DNA from: Planctomycetota bacterium
Lineage (GTDB): Bacteria; Planctomycetota; Planctomycetia; Pirellulales; Thermoguttaceae
NCBI GenBank assembly: GCA_015661985.1
Contig: DQVB01000568.1
Location: 1-16,082, forward strand
Length of the DNA: 16,082 nt
Direction of reading: 5' to 3'
Made by a program: the position numbers and the translations under genes
The notes under the pieces: model-generated
What the model saw: only the letters and a program-made list of their open reading frames with translations
Database searches by the model: none
What the model was told of the DNA's origin: nothing
In this document: positions 8,271-16,026 of the stretch, in pieces
Numbering within the stretch: the first letter of the stretch is position 1
Layout of the letters: each line of letters opens with the position of its first letter

Positions 8271-8402
8271 TGGCTGAGGCTCGCGGCCGCGATACCGGTG
8301 CGGGCCGAGTAAGACCTGACGCCGGGACCACTTGCAGCGGCCGGCTCGGCCAGCTACAAGAGTAGCAATGTCCGAATAGACTGTTGACAAGGCGAACGGA
8401 CC

Positions 8403-9179
8403 ATGGGCGAAGCGCGGGCAGTATTGGTGACGGGCGGATCGCGGGGAATCGGGCGAGGCATTTGTCTTGAGCTCGGACGACTGGGATACGCCGTGGCGGT
8501 CAACTACGCCCGGCGCCGGGACGCGGCTGAAGAGGTGGTCAGCCGAATCACCGCGGCCGGCGGCCAGGCAGTGGCCGTGCAGGGCGATGTGGCCTTGACG
8601 GACGACCGCCGGGAGCTGATCGAGAAAACTCTCCAAGATTTCGGACGCCTCGACGTGCTGGTCAACAACGCCGGGATCACTTCGCCGGGACGCAAAGATC
8701 TCCTCGAGGCGACCGAAGAAGGATGGGATCTGGTCTTCGGCGTCAACCTCAAAGGTGCTTTCTTCCTCTCCCAATTGGCAGCCAAAGAAATGATCCGCCT
8801 GATCCGCCAGGAGCGGATCCCGGACGGCAAGATCATCAACATCTCCTCCATCTCTGCCTACGTGGTTTCCACGAATCGGGCCGACTACTGCATGACCAAG
8901 GCCGCCATGGGCATGATGACTAAACTGTTCGCCCAGCGGCTGGCCGATGAACGGATCCGCGTCTACGAGATCTGCCCGGGGGTGATCGAAAGCGATATGA
9001 CCGCGCCGGTCAAAGAGAAATACGACCGCTTGATCGCCGAAGGCCTATGGCCTATCCGTCGCTGGGGATATCCCTCGGACGTAGCCCGCGCCGTGGCGGC
9101 TGTGGTGAGCGACTATTTCCCCTTCAGTACGGGCGATCGTATCAATGTGGACGGCGGCTTCCACATCCGGCGGCTGTGA
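8403..9179 (+). CDS. Short-chain dehydrogenase/reductase, FabG-like (3-oxoacyl-ACP reductase family)
   Basis: This is a 258-residue classical SDR, a cytoplasmic NAD(P)H-dependent oxidoreductase. It has the Rossmann motif TGGSRGIG (10-17), NNAG (88-91), the structural Asn in VNLKGAF (N115), catalytic S149 in INISSISA, and Y162/K166 in YCMTK. The spacing (Ser to Tyr 13, Tyr to Lys 4) matches FabG. The C-terminal STGDRINVDGG is also standard. N-A-rich NYARRRDAAEE after beta-2 fits NADPH preference, but this is inference. It may be a true FabG paralogue or a sugar/alcohol dehydrogenase; sequence alone does not decide. It lies 132 bases after cobS, so separate transcription is possible. The ATG has only a weak upstream GGA. 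Its 3' end overlaps the convergent murG reading frame by 38 bases. Confidence 0.85.
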   Translation: MGEARAVLVTGGSRGIGRGICLELGRLGYAVAVNYARRRDAAEEVVSRITAAGGQAVAVQGDVALTDDRRELIEKTLQDFGRLDVLVNNAGITSPGRKDLLEATEEGWDLVFGVNLKGAFFLSQLAAKEMIRLIRQERIPDGKIINISSISAYVVSTNRADYCMTKAAMGMMTKLFAQRLADERIRVYEICPGVIESDMTAPVKEKYDRLIAEGLWPIRRWGYPSDVARAVAAVVSDYFPFSTGDRINVDGGFHIRRL

Positions 9180-10418
9180 CGGCTGGGCTCGGCTGACCGT
9201 TGGAGGCGCGGGCCATTTCCACGTGGGCCCTGTTCGTCTCCTTCCCTGCCGGACGTTGGCAACGAGCCCCAGACCTCGGCGGATGCGGCCGTAAACCCTG
9301 CTGGCCAGTCCGGCCGGAGCGGTCGGCCAGGTGAAGCACGACGCGGGCCACGTCCATGGCCGCTTCCGGGCGGGCCAGACGGCCCATGGCCAGGCGCATC
9401 CGGGCCAACCGCCCGCTGTCGGCGAGCAACCGCTCTACCGCTTGCTGCAACCGCTGGGCGAAGGGACCGTACCGCTCGTCTTGGTCCACGGTCACCGCGG
9501 CGCCGGAGCTGACCAGCCGTCGGGCGTTGATCCGCTGATGGTCGTCTGAGGCGAACGGGTAGGGAACCAGCACGGCGGGCACGGCGGTGGCGGCCAGTTC
9601 AGCCAGGGTGGTACCGCCGGCGCGGCTGACTGCCAAGGCCGAGCGCGTCAACAGGGCCGGCATGTCGGCCACGAAGGGCACGACGGTGGCCTCCAGGCCG
9701 AGTCGGGCATAGAGGGTCCGGGTCGCCTGCCAGTCGGCCCAACCCGATTGGTGCACGATTCGCCAATTTGCCAATAGGGGGCGGAGCCGGGCGAGCAGCC
9801 TGGGTACCGTCTGATTCAGCGCCCGGGCGCCTTGACTGCCACCCAGGACGAGGAGTTGGCGCGGGCCGTCCGTCTGGCCGTCGACCGGCCGCCCGCGGGC
9901 GAAAAAAGCCGCTTGCACCGGGTTACCCGTCACCTGGTGCCACACTCGGCCCGGGGGCTGCCAGCCGTCCGTATCCCAAGCCGAACACAGCGCGGCGGCT
10001 GAACGACTGAGCCATCGGGTGGCTCGTCCCGGCACGGCGTTCTGTTCCAGCAGCACGACGGGCACACCACGACGTGCGGCCATCCAGGCACCGGCACGCT
10101 GGCATATCCGCCCAGCCCCACGACGGCCGCTGGCCGCTGCTGGCTGAGCAAGAGCCGGGCCCTCCGGTAGCCGGCCAGCGTATCGCGCAGAAAGGCGGGC
10201 CATTGGCGTATCCCCCGGGGCAGCGGACGGGCAGGGACCGTGTGGCAGCGGTAGCCGGCAGCCAGGAGGATCTGCCGCTCCAGCGGAGTGCCGGTTCCCA
10301 CGAAACAGACACGCACCTCCGGGGCCATACCCACCAGCGCTTCGGCCACGGCGACTCCGGGCTGCAAGTGCCCGCCCGTTCCGCCACCGGCGAGTATCAC
10401 GCGCCAGCCGACCGTCAC
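9142..10418 (-). CDS. murG: MurG, lipid II synthase, with an apparent one-base frameshift near 10090
   Basis: MurG adds GlcNAc from UDP-GlcNAc to lipid I at the inner face of the membrane, giving lipid II. The first part, from GTG at 10418, has the family GGGTGGHLQPGVAVAEAL and VVGLGGYASVP. The frame then becomes non-sensical at about 10090-10093. The protein resumes in the frame one base away with AARRGVPVVLLEQNAVPGRA, GGSQGARALNQT, VSRAGGTTLAELAA and SDDHQRINARRL, all canonical. One inserted base restores a single protein of about 425 residues. The GTG start overlaps the mraY stop (GTGA) and follows GGAGGAG by 7 bases. After the usual family end there is a low-complexity tail of about 50 residues running antisense into the SDR gene. 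It may be a sequence error or a true mutation; I cannot tell which. Confidence 0.88.
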
Positions 10419-11590
10419 GGGCCCACTCCTCCGGCCATGCCGACCGACCGTGCCTCGGGAACCGGCCGATCGACTGGCCCGCAGTTCAGGCCCAGCCTGA
10501 GGCTGGCCAAACCGATCAAGGCGCAAACCAGGGCAGCCAGCCAGAAGCGGGCTACGATGCGGCGCTCGGCCCATCCGAGCAGTTCAAAATGGTGGTGCAA
10601 CGGTGCGCACAACAGGACCCGCCGGCGCCGCCATTTGTACCAGCCAACCTGAAGCACGACGCTCAACGTCTCGGCCACGAAGACCCCGCCCACGACCAGC
10701 AGCAACAGTTCCTGTCGGCAGCCGGCGGCAATGACCCCCAACAGACCGCCCAGGGGCAACGAGCCGGTATCCCCGAGAAAGACCTGGGCCGGATGCTGGT
10801 TGAAACGCAAGAAGGCCGCCACCGCCCCGGCCGCAGCGCCGGCTGGCACCAGCATCTCACCCGCACCGGGCAAGCGACCCAGGCCAAACCACTCGCCCCA
10901 CGCCGCGTCGGCCAGGCCGTAGCAAACCACACCCATCGCAGCCAGGGCTGCCAGCAGGCAGCCGCCAGCCAACCCGTCGAGTCCGTCCGTCAGATTGACC
11001 GCGTTCGATGCCCCCACCACCACGACCGTCACCACCAACACATGCCACAGCCCCAGGGAAAAGGATAGATCGGTCAGCGGGATGCGGCAGGCCAGTCCTT
11101 CGGGCGTCTGGGCGAAGTGGCTGTGGACCAACAGCGCAGCGCCCAGCGCCACCGCCGTTTGGGCGACCAGCTTTGTTCGGCCCGAAAGACCGCCGGCCCC
11201 AGAGCGCAACTTCACCAGATCATCGACGGCCCCCAGACAGAACATGCCCAATGTGACCACCAACAGAGCCTGCACCAGCCGACTGCCCAGATCGCCCAAG
11301 GCGACCACACTGGCCACAATAACCCCAACCACCAGCAGCCCACCCATGGTGGGTGTTTCGGCCTTCGAAGCATGGAGCTGGCGCAATTGGGGCGAGGCCG
11401 ACTTGATCGGTTCCCGCACATGCCGCCCCAGCCATTCGATCACCGGTGGCCCGGCCAGCAGCACGCCCACAAAGGCGATCGTCGTGGCCAAAGCCGCGCG
11501 GAAGCCGAGGCTCACGAGCCCCAAGCCGACCATGCTGCGATCAAGGTCGACCGAAAGCCAATCCGTGTGATGCACAAGCCAAAGCCACAT
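10415..11590 (-). CDS. mraY: Phospho-N-acetylmuramoyl-pentapeptide-transferase
   Basis: MraY moves phospho-MurNAc-pentapeptide from the UDP precursor to undecaprenyl phosphate in the cytoplasmic membrane, making lipid I. The 391-residue product has about ten membrane segments and all key motifs: TPTMGG (79-84), GAVDDLVKL with D123/D124 (E. coli D115/D116), NAVNLTDGLDGLAGG (196-210), FLGDTGSLPLGG with D274 (E. coli D267), and LHHHFELLGW (331-340). It is somewhat longer than the roughly 360-residue norm, with an N-terminal extension and about 20 extra C-terminal residues. The ATG at 11590 has only a weak AGGCGA upstream. Its last bases overlap murG by four, so the pair is translationally coupled. 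A 548-base spacer separates it from murF. Confidence 0.95.
   Translation of the reverse strand: MWLWLVHHTDWLSVDLDRSMVGLGLVSLGFRAALATTIAFVGVLLAGPPVIEWLGRHVREPIKSASPQLRQLHASKAETPTMGGLLVVGVIVASVVALGDLGSRLVQALLVVTLGMFCLGAVDDLVKLRSGAGGLSGRTKLVAQTAVALGAALLVHSHFAQTPEGLACRIPLTDLSFSLGLWHVLVVTVVVVGASNAVNLTDGLDGLAGGCLLAALAAMGVVCYGLADAAWGEWFGLGRLPGAGEMLVPAGAAAGAVAAFLRFNQHPAQVFLGDTGSLPLGGLLGVIAAGCRQELLLLVVGGVFVAETLSVVLQVGWYKWRRRRVLLCAPLHHHFELLGWAERRIVARFWLAALVCALIGLASLRLGLNCGPVDRPVPEARSVGMAGGVGP
10426..10432 (-). promoter_or_regulatory. Strong ribosome-binding site for murG
   Basis: GGAGGAG on the minus strand lies 7 bases ahead of the GTG that overlaps the mraY stop codon. It lies within the end of mraY and decides the murG start, because no ATG in that frame lies closer to the GGTGGH loop. 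Confidence 0.7.
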
Positions 11591-12138
11591 GAGCGTCGCC
11601 TGAAGTTGGATCGATCAAGGTACCGGAGATGGCCAGAAGGGCTCGAGTAGTCGCTTGGGCACTGGAAGCGCGGCGCGCCTCATCCATCGCACCCCAAGAG
11701 GCCAACCCCACAGTTGAAGAAGAATCCCTGAGCGGCCGGGGCGGGCACTTGGGCTCCGCCCCGGCGCTCAGTCCAGAGCTCCACCGTGAAGCACCTGCCG
11801 GAGCGGCCGACCCAGAAGCCGCTGGAGCCCGGCAAGCTTAATGCTCCTACCCCAGGAGGGAGGGTAGCGTCGGGTTCCCGCATACCCGACACAGCCGGTG
11901 GAGCTTTCACCTAGCTTCATTGTCCGCTTTGCCCTCTCAAGGCGGCCGGAGGCCGCAACACGGCAGGACGGATTGGCGATCCGCCGTACGATCATCCGGG
12001 TAGCAACGCTTCGTGCTCAAAAACGGTCTTTCGTCAAATCAGCCGACAGCGGCAGCGCATTCATCCTTCGACATTGGGTATTTCGGGATTCGTCATTCTC
12101 CGGGTCCAGGCACGCACATCATCACATCGTTAGGCTCT
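11591..12138. other. Gene-free, hairpin-rich spacer between murF and mraY
   Basis: These 548 bases carry no credible gene; short open frames have no recognisable features. Several compact hairpins are present: GTCGGGT/ACCCGAC (11869-11875 with 11884-11890, 8-base loop), GCGGCC/GGCCGC (11942-11947 with 11951-11956, 3-base loop), and CGGAT/ATCCG (11969-11973 with 11979-11983) inside ACGG/CCGT (11960-11963 with 11984-11987). Around 12065-12100 there is a degenerate TTCG/ATTC-rich tract. The minus-strand phrase GGCGGATCGCCAATCCG resembles intergenic repeat text I associate with planctomycete genomes, but I could not search for it. It could be a dispersed repeat, a decayed mobile or intron element, or a structured RNA. 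Confidence 0.5.
11869..11987. repeat. Cluster of three inverted repeats (candidate structured or dispersed element)
   Basis: Three hairpins lie within 119 bases: a perfect 7-bp stem at 11869-11890, a perfect 6-bp stem with a 3-base loop at 11942-11956, and a two-part stem at 11960-11987. Between them the minus strand reads GGTGAAAGCTCCACC, itself a 4-bp stem. No T-run follows any stem in either direction, so they are not simple intrinsic terminators. Confidence 0.45.
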
Positions 12139-13632
12139 CTAGACCGTTCGGTCCTCTGTGGGTTGTAGTTGCCGGCACAGGGCTTCAACCAACGTCTCCA
12201 TCTTCAGGCGGCGCGAGGCCTTGATGAGCACCACATCGCCGGCTCGCAAGGACTTGGTCAACACCGGCAGTGCTTGTTCCGGTGTGGTGACGGCCATCGT
12301 ACGATCGGCGGCCATGCCGGCCGTCTGTGCCCCGCGGACCACATGGCCGGCATATTCTCCGCAGGCCACCAGCAGATCGGCGCCGCTGACGGTCACCACC
12401 TCGCCGCCCAGCCGGAAGTGCCATTGGGCGGCGCCGGGCCCCAATTCCGCCATGTCCCCGCACACCACGACCCGGCGGCCCGGTGCGCGGACCTCGCGCA
12501 GCAGCTGAAGGGCCGCCTTCATGGACGTCGGATTGGCGTTGTATGCGTCGTTGATGACCGTCACGCCGCCTGGGTCGAGCACTTCACAGCGCATGGGTAC
12601 CGGCTCGAACCCCTCCAGCGCCTCGGACGCTTCCGCCAACCTCATTCCCCAAACGCGGGCCACGCCGATGGCCAGCAGGGCCGCGCCGAGGTGATGCCGT
12701 CCCCACACGGGAAGCCGAAACGCCTGGCCGTCGATGCGGAAGCTGAGCCAGCCGTTTCCCATTTCCACATGGCTTGCGCGCAGGTGGCAATCCACGCTGC
12801 GGCCCACCCACAGCATCGGCGCGGCACAACGTCGGGCCAGGCGGCGCAGCAGCGGGTCGTCGCCCACCACGGCGTGTCCGTGCGGCGGCAAGGCGTCCAG
12901 CAGTTCCGCTTTCGTTTCGGCCACCCCTTGCCGGTCGCCGAAGCCCGCCAGGTGTGCCTCGGCCGTGCCGGTGATCACGCCGATCTGAGGCCGACACAGG
13001 GCGGCCAGGCGCCCGATCTCGCCCGGACCACTGGCCCCCAGTTCGAAGAGGGCATAATCGTGGCTCGGCTCCATCCGCAGCATACTCAGGGGCAGCCCCA
13101 CGTGGTTGTTGTAGCTCCGCGGGCTGGCCGTACCCCTCCAGCGATGGCCGAGCACCGTGTGGATCATCTGGCGAGCCGTCGTCTTGCCCACACTCCCGGT
13201 CACCGCGATCACCGTGCCGCCGAATGCCGCCCGCTTGGCCTGGGCCGCTCGCTCCAGGGCCCTCTGGGTATCGGTCAGGCGAATGGCCCAACAGCCTCGG
13301 GGTACCTCCACCGCTCGGTCGACTACCACGCCCGCCGCGCCGCGCCGGAAGGCCTCCACGGCGAAGGCGCCGCCATGATGGCGCGAACCGGGCAGTCCCC
13401 AGAACACATCGCCCGCCTCCACCCGCCGACTGTCAATGACCACCGGACCAAGCTGGATCGTTTCCCCGTCGGATGGCACTCCGTCGCCCAGAGTGAGGCT
13501 CCCCCCGATGGCCCGGCACAGCGCCGCGACCGTGCCCGGCCATTCCGGCGCGCAGGAAACCGGCGCCGTCCCTCCGGGCAGCGGCGCCGGGGGCGAATTC
13601 ACGTCGGTGTTCCAATCAACCGGGGCCGTCAT
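12139..13632 (-). CDS. murF: UDP-MurNAc-tripeptide--D-alanyl-D-alanine ligase
   Basis: MurF adds the D-Ala-D-Ala dipeptide to UDP-MurNAc-tripeptide using ATP, completing the cytoplasmic pentapeptide. The 497 residues show the Mur-ligase order. There is an N-terminal substrate domain (VIDSRRVEAGDVFWGLPG, 65-82), then the ATP-binding loop TGSVGKTT (145-152), ELGASGPGEI (197-206), NDAYNANPTSM (361-371, typical of MurF) and GDMAELG. Near the end VLIKASRRLKMET replaces the usual VxVKGSRxxxME, a small Gly-to-Ala change. The first 30 residues are Pro-rich and not family-like, and no clear Shine-Dalgarno precedes ATG 13632, so a later start is possible. murE ends 85 bases upstream in the same direction, which suggests a common transcript. 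Confidence 0.94.
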   Translation of the reverse strand: MTAPVDWNTDVNSPPAPLPGGTAPVSCAPEWPGTVAALCRAIGGSLTLGDGVPSDGETIQLGPVVIDSRRVEAGDVFWGLPGSRHHGGAFAVEAFRRGAAGVVVDRAVEVPRGCWAIRLTDTQRALERAAQAKRAAFGGTVIAVTGSVGKTTARQMIHTVLGHRWRGTASPRSYNNHVGLPLSMLRMEPSHDYALFELGASGPGEIGRLAALCRPQIGVITGTAEAHLAGFGDRQGVAETKAELLDALPPHGHAVVGDDPLLRRLARRCAAPMLWVGRSVDCHLRASHVEMGNGWLSFRIDGQAFRLPVWGRHHLGAALLAIGVARVWGMRLAEASEALEGFEPVPMRCEVLDPGGVTVINDAYNANPTSMKAALQLLREVRAPGRRVVVCGDMAELGPGAAQWHFRLGGEVVTVSGADLLVACGEYAGHVVRGAQTAGMAADRTMAVTTPEQALPVLTKSLRAGDVVLIKASRRLKMETLVEALCRQLQPTEDRTV

Positions 13633-13717
13633 GGCAATCTCTGACAGGATCGGTCTTCCCGCCGAGGGCTCCGTCGTTTCCCGTTTGGTTCGTGTGCGGT
13701 TCGGCCCGGCCGCCGGA

Positions 13718-15214
13718 TCAGTTGGTGGCAGCCAACGGCAAAGGCGGGTGTTCGTACAACCAAGTCTTGGCCACGTGGCGATCGTCGAAGGGCAACCGCC
13801 GGCGGCCTACGATTTGGTACTTCTCGTGCCCTTTGCCGGCGATGAGCACGCAGTCGCCGGGCTGGGCCTCACTCAGCGCCCAGCCGATGGCCTGGGCACG
13901 GTCAGGGATGACGCGGGCCGACTCGGGGTGGCGAAACCCGGCCAGGATTTCGGCCAGGATCACCTCGGGCGGCTCCTCCCGCGGATTGTCGTTGGTGATC
14001 ACGGCCACGTCGGCGTGAGTCTCGACAACGCGGCCCATGCGGGGCCGCTTGCGCCGATCGCGCCGGCCGCCGGCACCGAACACACAGATCAACCGGCCCG
14101 AAGTCGCTCGGCGCAACGTGCCCAGGGCCGCGGCCAAGGCGTCGGCCGTGTGAGCGTAATCCACAAAGACCCCGAACGGCTGCCCGCATTCGATCCGCTC
14201 CAGCCGACCGGGCACACGGTCCAAGGCTTCCAGCCCGCGGACTACGGCAACCAGTTCAATCCCGTAGGCCAGCCCCACCGCCGCGGCCATCAGGCTGTTG
14301 TACACGTGGTGCTTGCCGATCATCCGCGTGCGCACCGGAATGTGCTCGCACCCGGCGCTGAGCAAGAACATCTGTTCGCTGATCCCCTCTTCCATCACGG
14401 AAGCGGAAATCTCCGCCGCCGAACGCAGGCCCACCGTCAGGGCCGGTGTTGCCAGTCTCTCCACGGTCGCTCGACAGAAGGCATCGTCGGCATTGAGGAC
14501 GGCAAAACCCTCCGGCGTCAGGTGCTCAAAAATCCGACACTTCGCACGCCAATACGCGGCCAGGGAACCGTGGTAGTCAAGATGATCCTCGCGCACGTTG
14601 GTCAGGCACGCGGCGTCCAGCTGGATCCCGGCGATCCGCGATTGGTCCAACCCGTGGCTGGACACTTCGATCACCGCATGGGAACAGCCGTGGGAGACAG
14701 CGCGAGCCAGCCACTCTGCCAACCGGTCCGCCGGCGGTGTGGTCCACTGGGCCTCGGCAAACTCGCGGCCGTCGAAGGAACCAAGCGTGCCGGTCAAAGC
14801 CACCTGGAAACCGGCCGACCGCAGCACGCTGGCAATCAGTAAGCTGGTCGTCGTCTTGCCGTTGGTTCCCGTAACCCCGATGACCTTGATCTGCCGGCTG
14901 GGATGACCGGCCAGCGCCTGGCAGATGCAGCCAAAGGCCCGCCGGGTGTCTGGCACCCGGCAGACGGGTACGCCCAGCCGGCCGATGGGGCGCTGGACCA
15001 CCAGACCGATCGCCCCGCGCCGCACCGCTTCGGCCACGTAACGGTGGCCGTCGTCAGCCGTTCCCGCGAGAGCGACGAACAGGTCGCCCGGCTGGACCTG
15101 ACGAGAGTCGGCCGTACAGGAAGTGACCGCCAGGTCCCCGGCGCCGACCCACTCGGCGTCCGACAACACTTGACGTAGCTGGATCGGCTGGCGCAGCCGG
15201 CAACCTGACCGCAT
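13718..15214 (-). CDS. murE: UDP-MurNAc-L-Ala-D-Glu--2,6-diaminopimelate ligase
   Basis: MurE adds the third residue of the stem peptide in the cytoplasm. The 498-residue product has the substrate domain (DSRQVQPGDLFVALAG, 36-51), ATP loop TGTNGKTT (115-122), EVSSHGLDQ (183-191), NVREDHLDYHGS (206-217), the carbamylated-Lys region YWRAKCRIF (K225), VDYAHTADAL, DNPREE (409-414) and GKGHEKYQ (460-467). The DNPR motif is the known marker for meso-diaminopimelate rather than lysine specificity. The ATG at 15214 is chosen because GGAGG lies 10 bases upstream and the family N-terminus begins directly afterwards. The frame stays open about 80 codons further upstream without family-like sequence. It is the first gene of the minus-strand mur block and has a candidate promoter at 15397-15424. 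Confidence 0.95.
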   Translation of the reverse strand: MRSGCRLRQPIQLRQVLSDAEWVGAGDLAVTSCTADSRQVQPGDLFVALAGTADDGHRYVAEAVRRGAIGLVVQRPIGRLGVPVCRVPDTRRAFGCICQALAGHPSRQIKVIGVTGTNGKTTTSLLIASVLRSAGFQVALTGTLGSFDGREFAEAQWTTPPADRLAEWLARAVSHGCSHAVIEVSSHGLDQSRIAGIQLDAACLTNVREDHLDYHGSLAAYWRAKCRIFEHLTPEGFAVLNADDAFCRATVERLATPALTVGLRSAAEISASVMEEGISEQMFLLSAGCEHIPVRTRMIGKHHVYNSLMAAAVGLAYGIELVAVVRGLEALDRVPGRLERIECGQPFGVFVDYAHTADALAAALGTLRRATSGRLICVFGAGGRRDRRKRPRMGRVVETHADVAVITNDNPREEPPEVILAEILAGFRHPESARVIPDRAQAIGWALSEAQPGDCVLIAGKGHEKYQIVGRRRLPFDDRHVAKTWLYEHPPLPLAATN

Positions 15215-15640
15215 AGAACTGAGGCCTCCGTGCCTTCGGCCGGGGGAAGCATTCGCCTGTATGGTGCATAGGCTGACACACGGGCCCGCAGCTGCCCCTC
15301 GCCCCGGGATGCCAGGGAGCGGGTACGGACGGACCCGGCAGGTACTACCGGTCAGGAGCCGGTTCCTTCCTGCGCCCCTGACCTCAAGGCGGCCCGATTG
15401 TGCCGATTTCCTTGGCCCTGTCAAGACATGATTTCCCCCTGCCAATCCGGGATGCATCTCAAGGTTTGCGCGTTTCCGGAGCTGCGAAAAATGTCAATAA
15501 CAGAAGTTCAGGAATTTGTGGTAAGCTGCACGCCTCGTGGTGAGATGGGCAAGCAGATTCCTGGAATCGGAGCAAAGCCATGGATGGCGATCCGACGCGC
15601 TTCTCGGAAGAACCTCTGAAATGAGGGCGATCAGCCACGG
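15215..15640. other. Upstream region of murE
   Basis: This 426-base region holds the minus-strand ribosome-binding site and candidate promoter of murE. The predicted leader is long, about 175 bases. I saw no RNA gene or convincing small protein here. A plus-strand open frame at 15398-15619 has neither a ribosome-binding site nor recognisable motifs. Confidence 0.5.
15397..15424 (-). promoter_or_regulatory. Candidate sigma70-type promoter for the mur block
   Basis: On the minus strand TTGACA (15424-15419, perfect -35) is followed after 16 bases by CACAAT (15402-15397, four of six matches to TATAAT). The orientation and position fit transcription of murE, with initiation expected near 15390. 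Confidence 0.45.
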
Positions 15641-15922
15641 GTGGCTCTCCTGAAGGCTCGGCTGGAGCGGCTGATGCAGGAGGTGGCCAACGTGGAGGTC
15701 GAGTTGAGTCGGGCCGAGGGCACCATTCGGGGGTTCCGCAACCATTCGGCGATCGAGGACCGGGCTCACAGCCTGGGCATGCAGCTCACCCGCCAGATGC
15801 AGGGGGCACAGCAGGTCGGCAGCGGAGGCGGCAGCGGGGGCGGTCTTGTGGGCTGGAGCGGCTCGAGGCCCGGGCGGCCCCCGGCCTGGTTGCCACGGCC
15901 ACCGACGAGGTGGGCCGCGTGA
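15641..15922 (+). CDS. Small coiled-coil protein, probable gene fragment
   Basis: The open frame starts at GTG and encodes 93 residues. The first 55 look like real protein: LKARLERLMQEVANVEVELS is a charged amphipathic helix of coiled-coil type, followed by RNHSAIEDRAHSLGMQLTRQ. The rest (GSGGGSGGG, then Pro/Arg/Trp-rich) looks like out-of-frame translation, and the adjacent RHS-like sequence lies in another frame. No Shine-Dalgarno and no upstream ATG in frame are present. I think similar N-terminal segments occur in planctomycete hypothetical or transposase-like proteins, but I cannot confirm this. It is most likely a truncated remnant fused by decay to the RHS debris. Confidence 0.4.
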   Translation: MALLKARLERLMQEVANVEVELSRAEGTIRGFRNHSAIEDRAHSLGMQLTRQMQGAQQVGSGGGSGGGLVGWSGSRPGRPPAWLPRPPTRWAA

Positions 15923-15967
15923 CGCTCTTTGAATGTGACTCGATGGGCCGGCGCACCAAAATGACCC

Positions 15968-15995
15968 GTCATCCCGGGGTCGTCATCCCGGGGTC
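15968..15995 (+). repeat. Perfect 14-bp tandem duplication
   Basis: GTCATCCCGGGGTC occurs twice, head to tail, at 15968-15981 and 15982-15995, followed by AGATCT. It lies exactly where the RHS-like reading stops making sense. The GGGGTCAGATCT phrase resembles text found next to REP-type repeats and Y1 transposases (RAYTs) in many bacteria, from memory only. Confidence 0.7.
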
Positions 15996-16011
15996 AGATC
16001 TAGTTTTTCTT

Positions 16012-16026
16012 TTTCCCCGGGGGAAA
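16012..16026. repeat. Near-perfect palindrome TTTCCCCGGGGGAAA
   Basis: Seven complementary bases lie on each side of a single central G, inside a T-rich then G-rich stretch (16003-16031). Together with the preceding tandem duplication it forms a non-coding insert between two RHS-like pieces. Confidence 0.6.

Noticed and set aside
8384..8389. TTGACA as a -35 box for the SDR gene
   Set aside because: It lies only 13 bases before the ATG, so the -10 box would fall inside the coding region.
11680..11995. Two short minus-strand open frames in the murF-mraY spacer
   Set aside because: They run through hairpin repeats, have no ribosome-binding site and no recognisable protein features.
12032..12037. 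TTGACG on the minus strand as a -35 box for a separate mraY promoter
   Set aside because: No -10-like hexamer lies at 15-19 bases downstream.
12169..14842. Two long plus-strand open frames (491 and 468 codons) opposite murF and murE
   Set aside because: They are antisense shadows of genuine mur ligases in GC-rich DNA, with no family motifs and no ribosome-binding sites.
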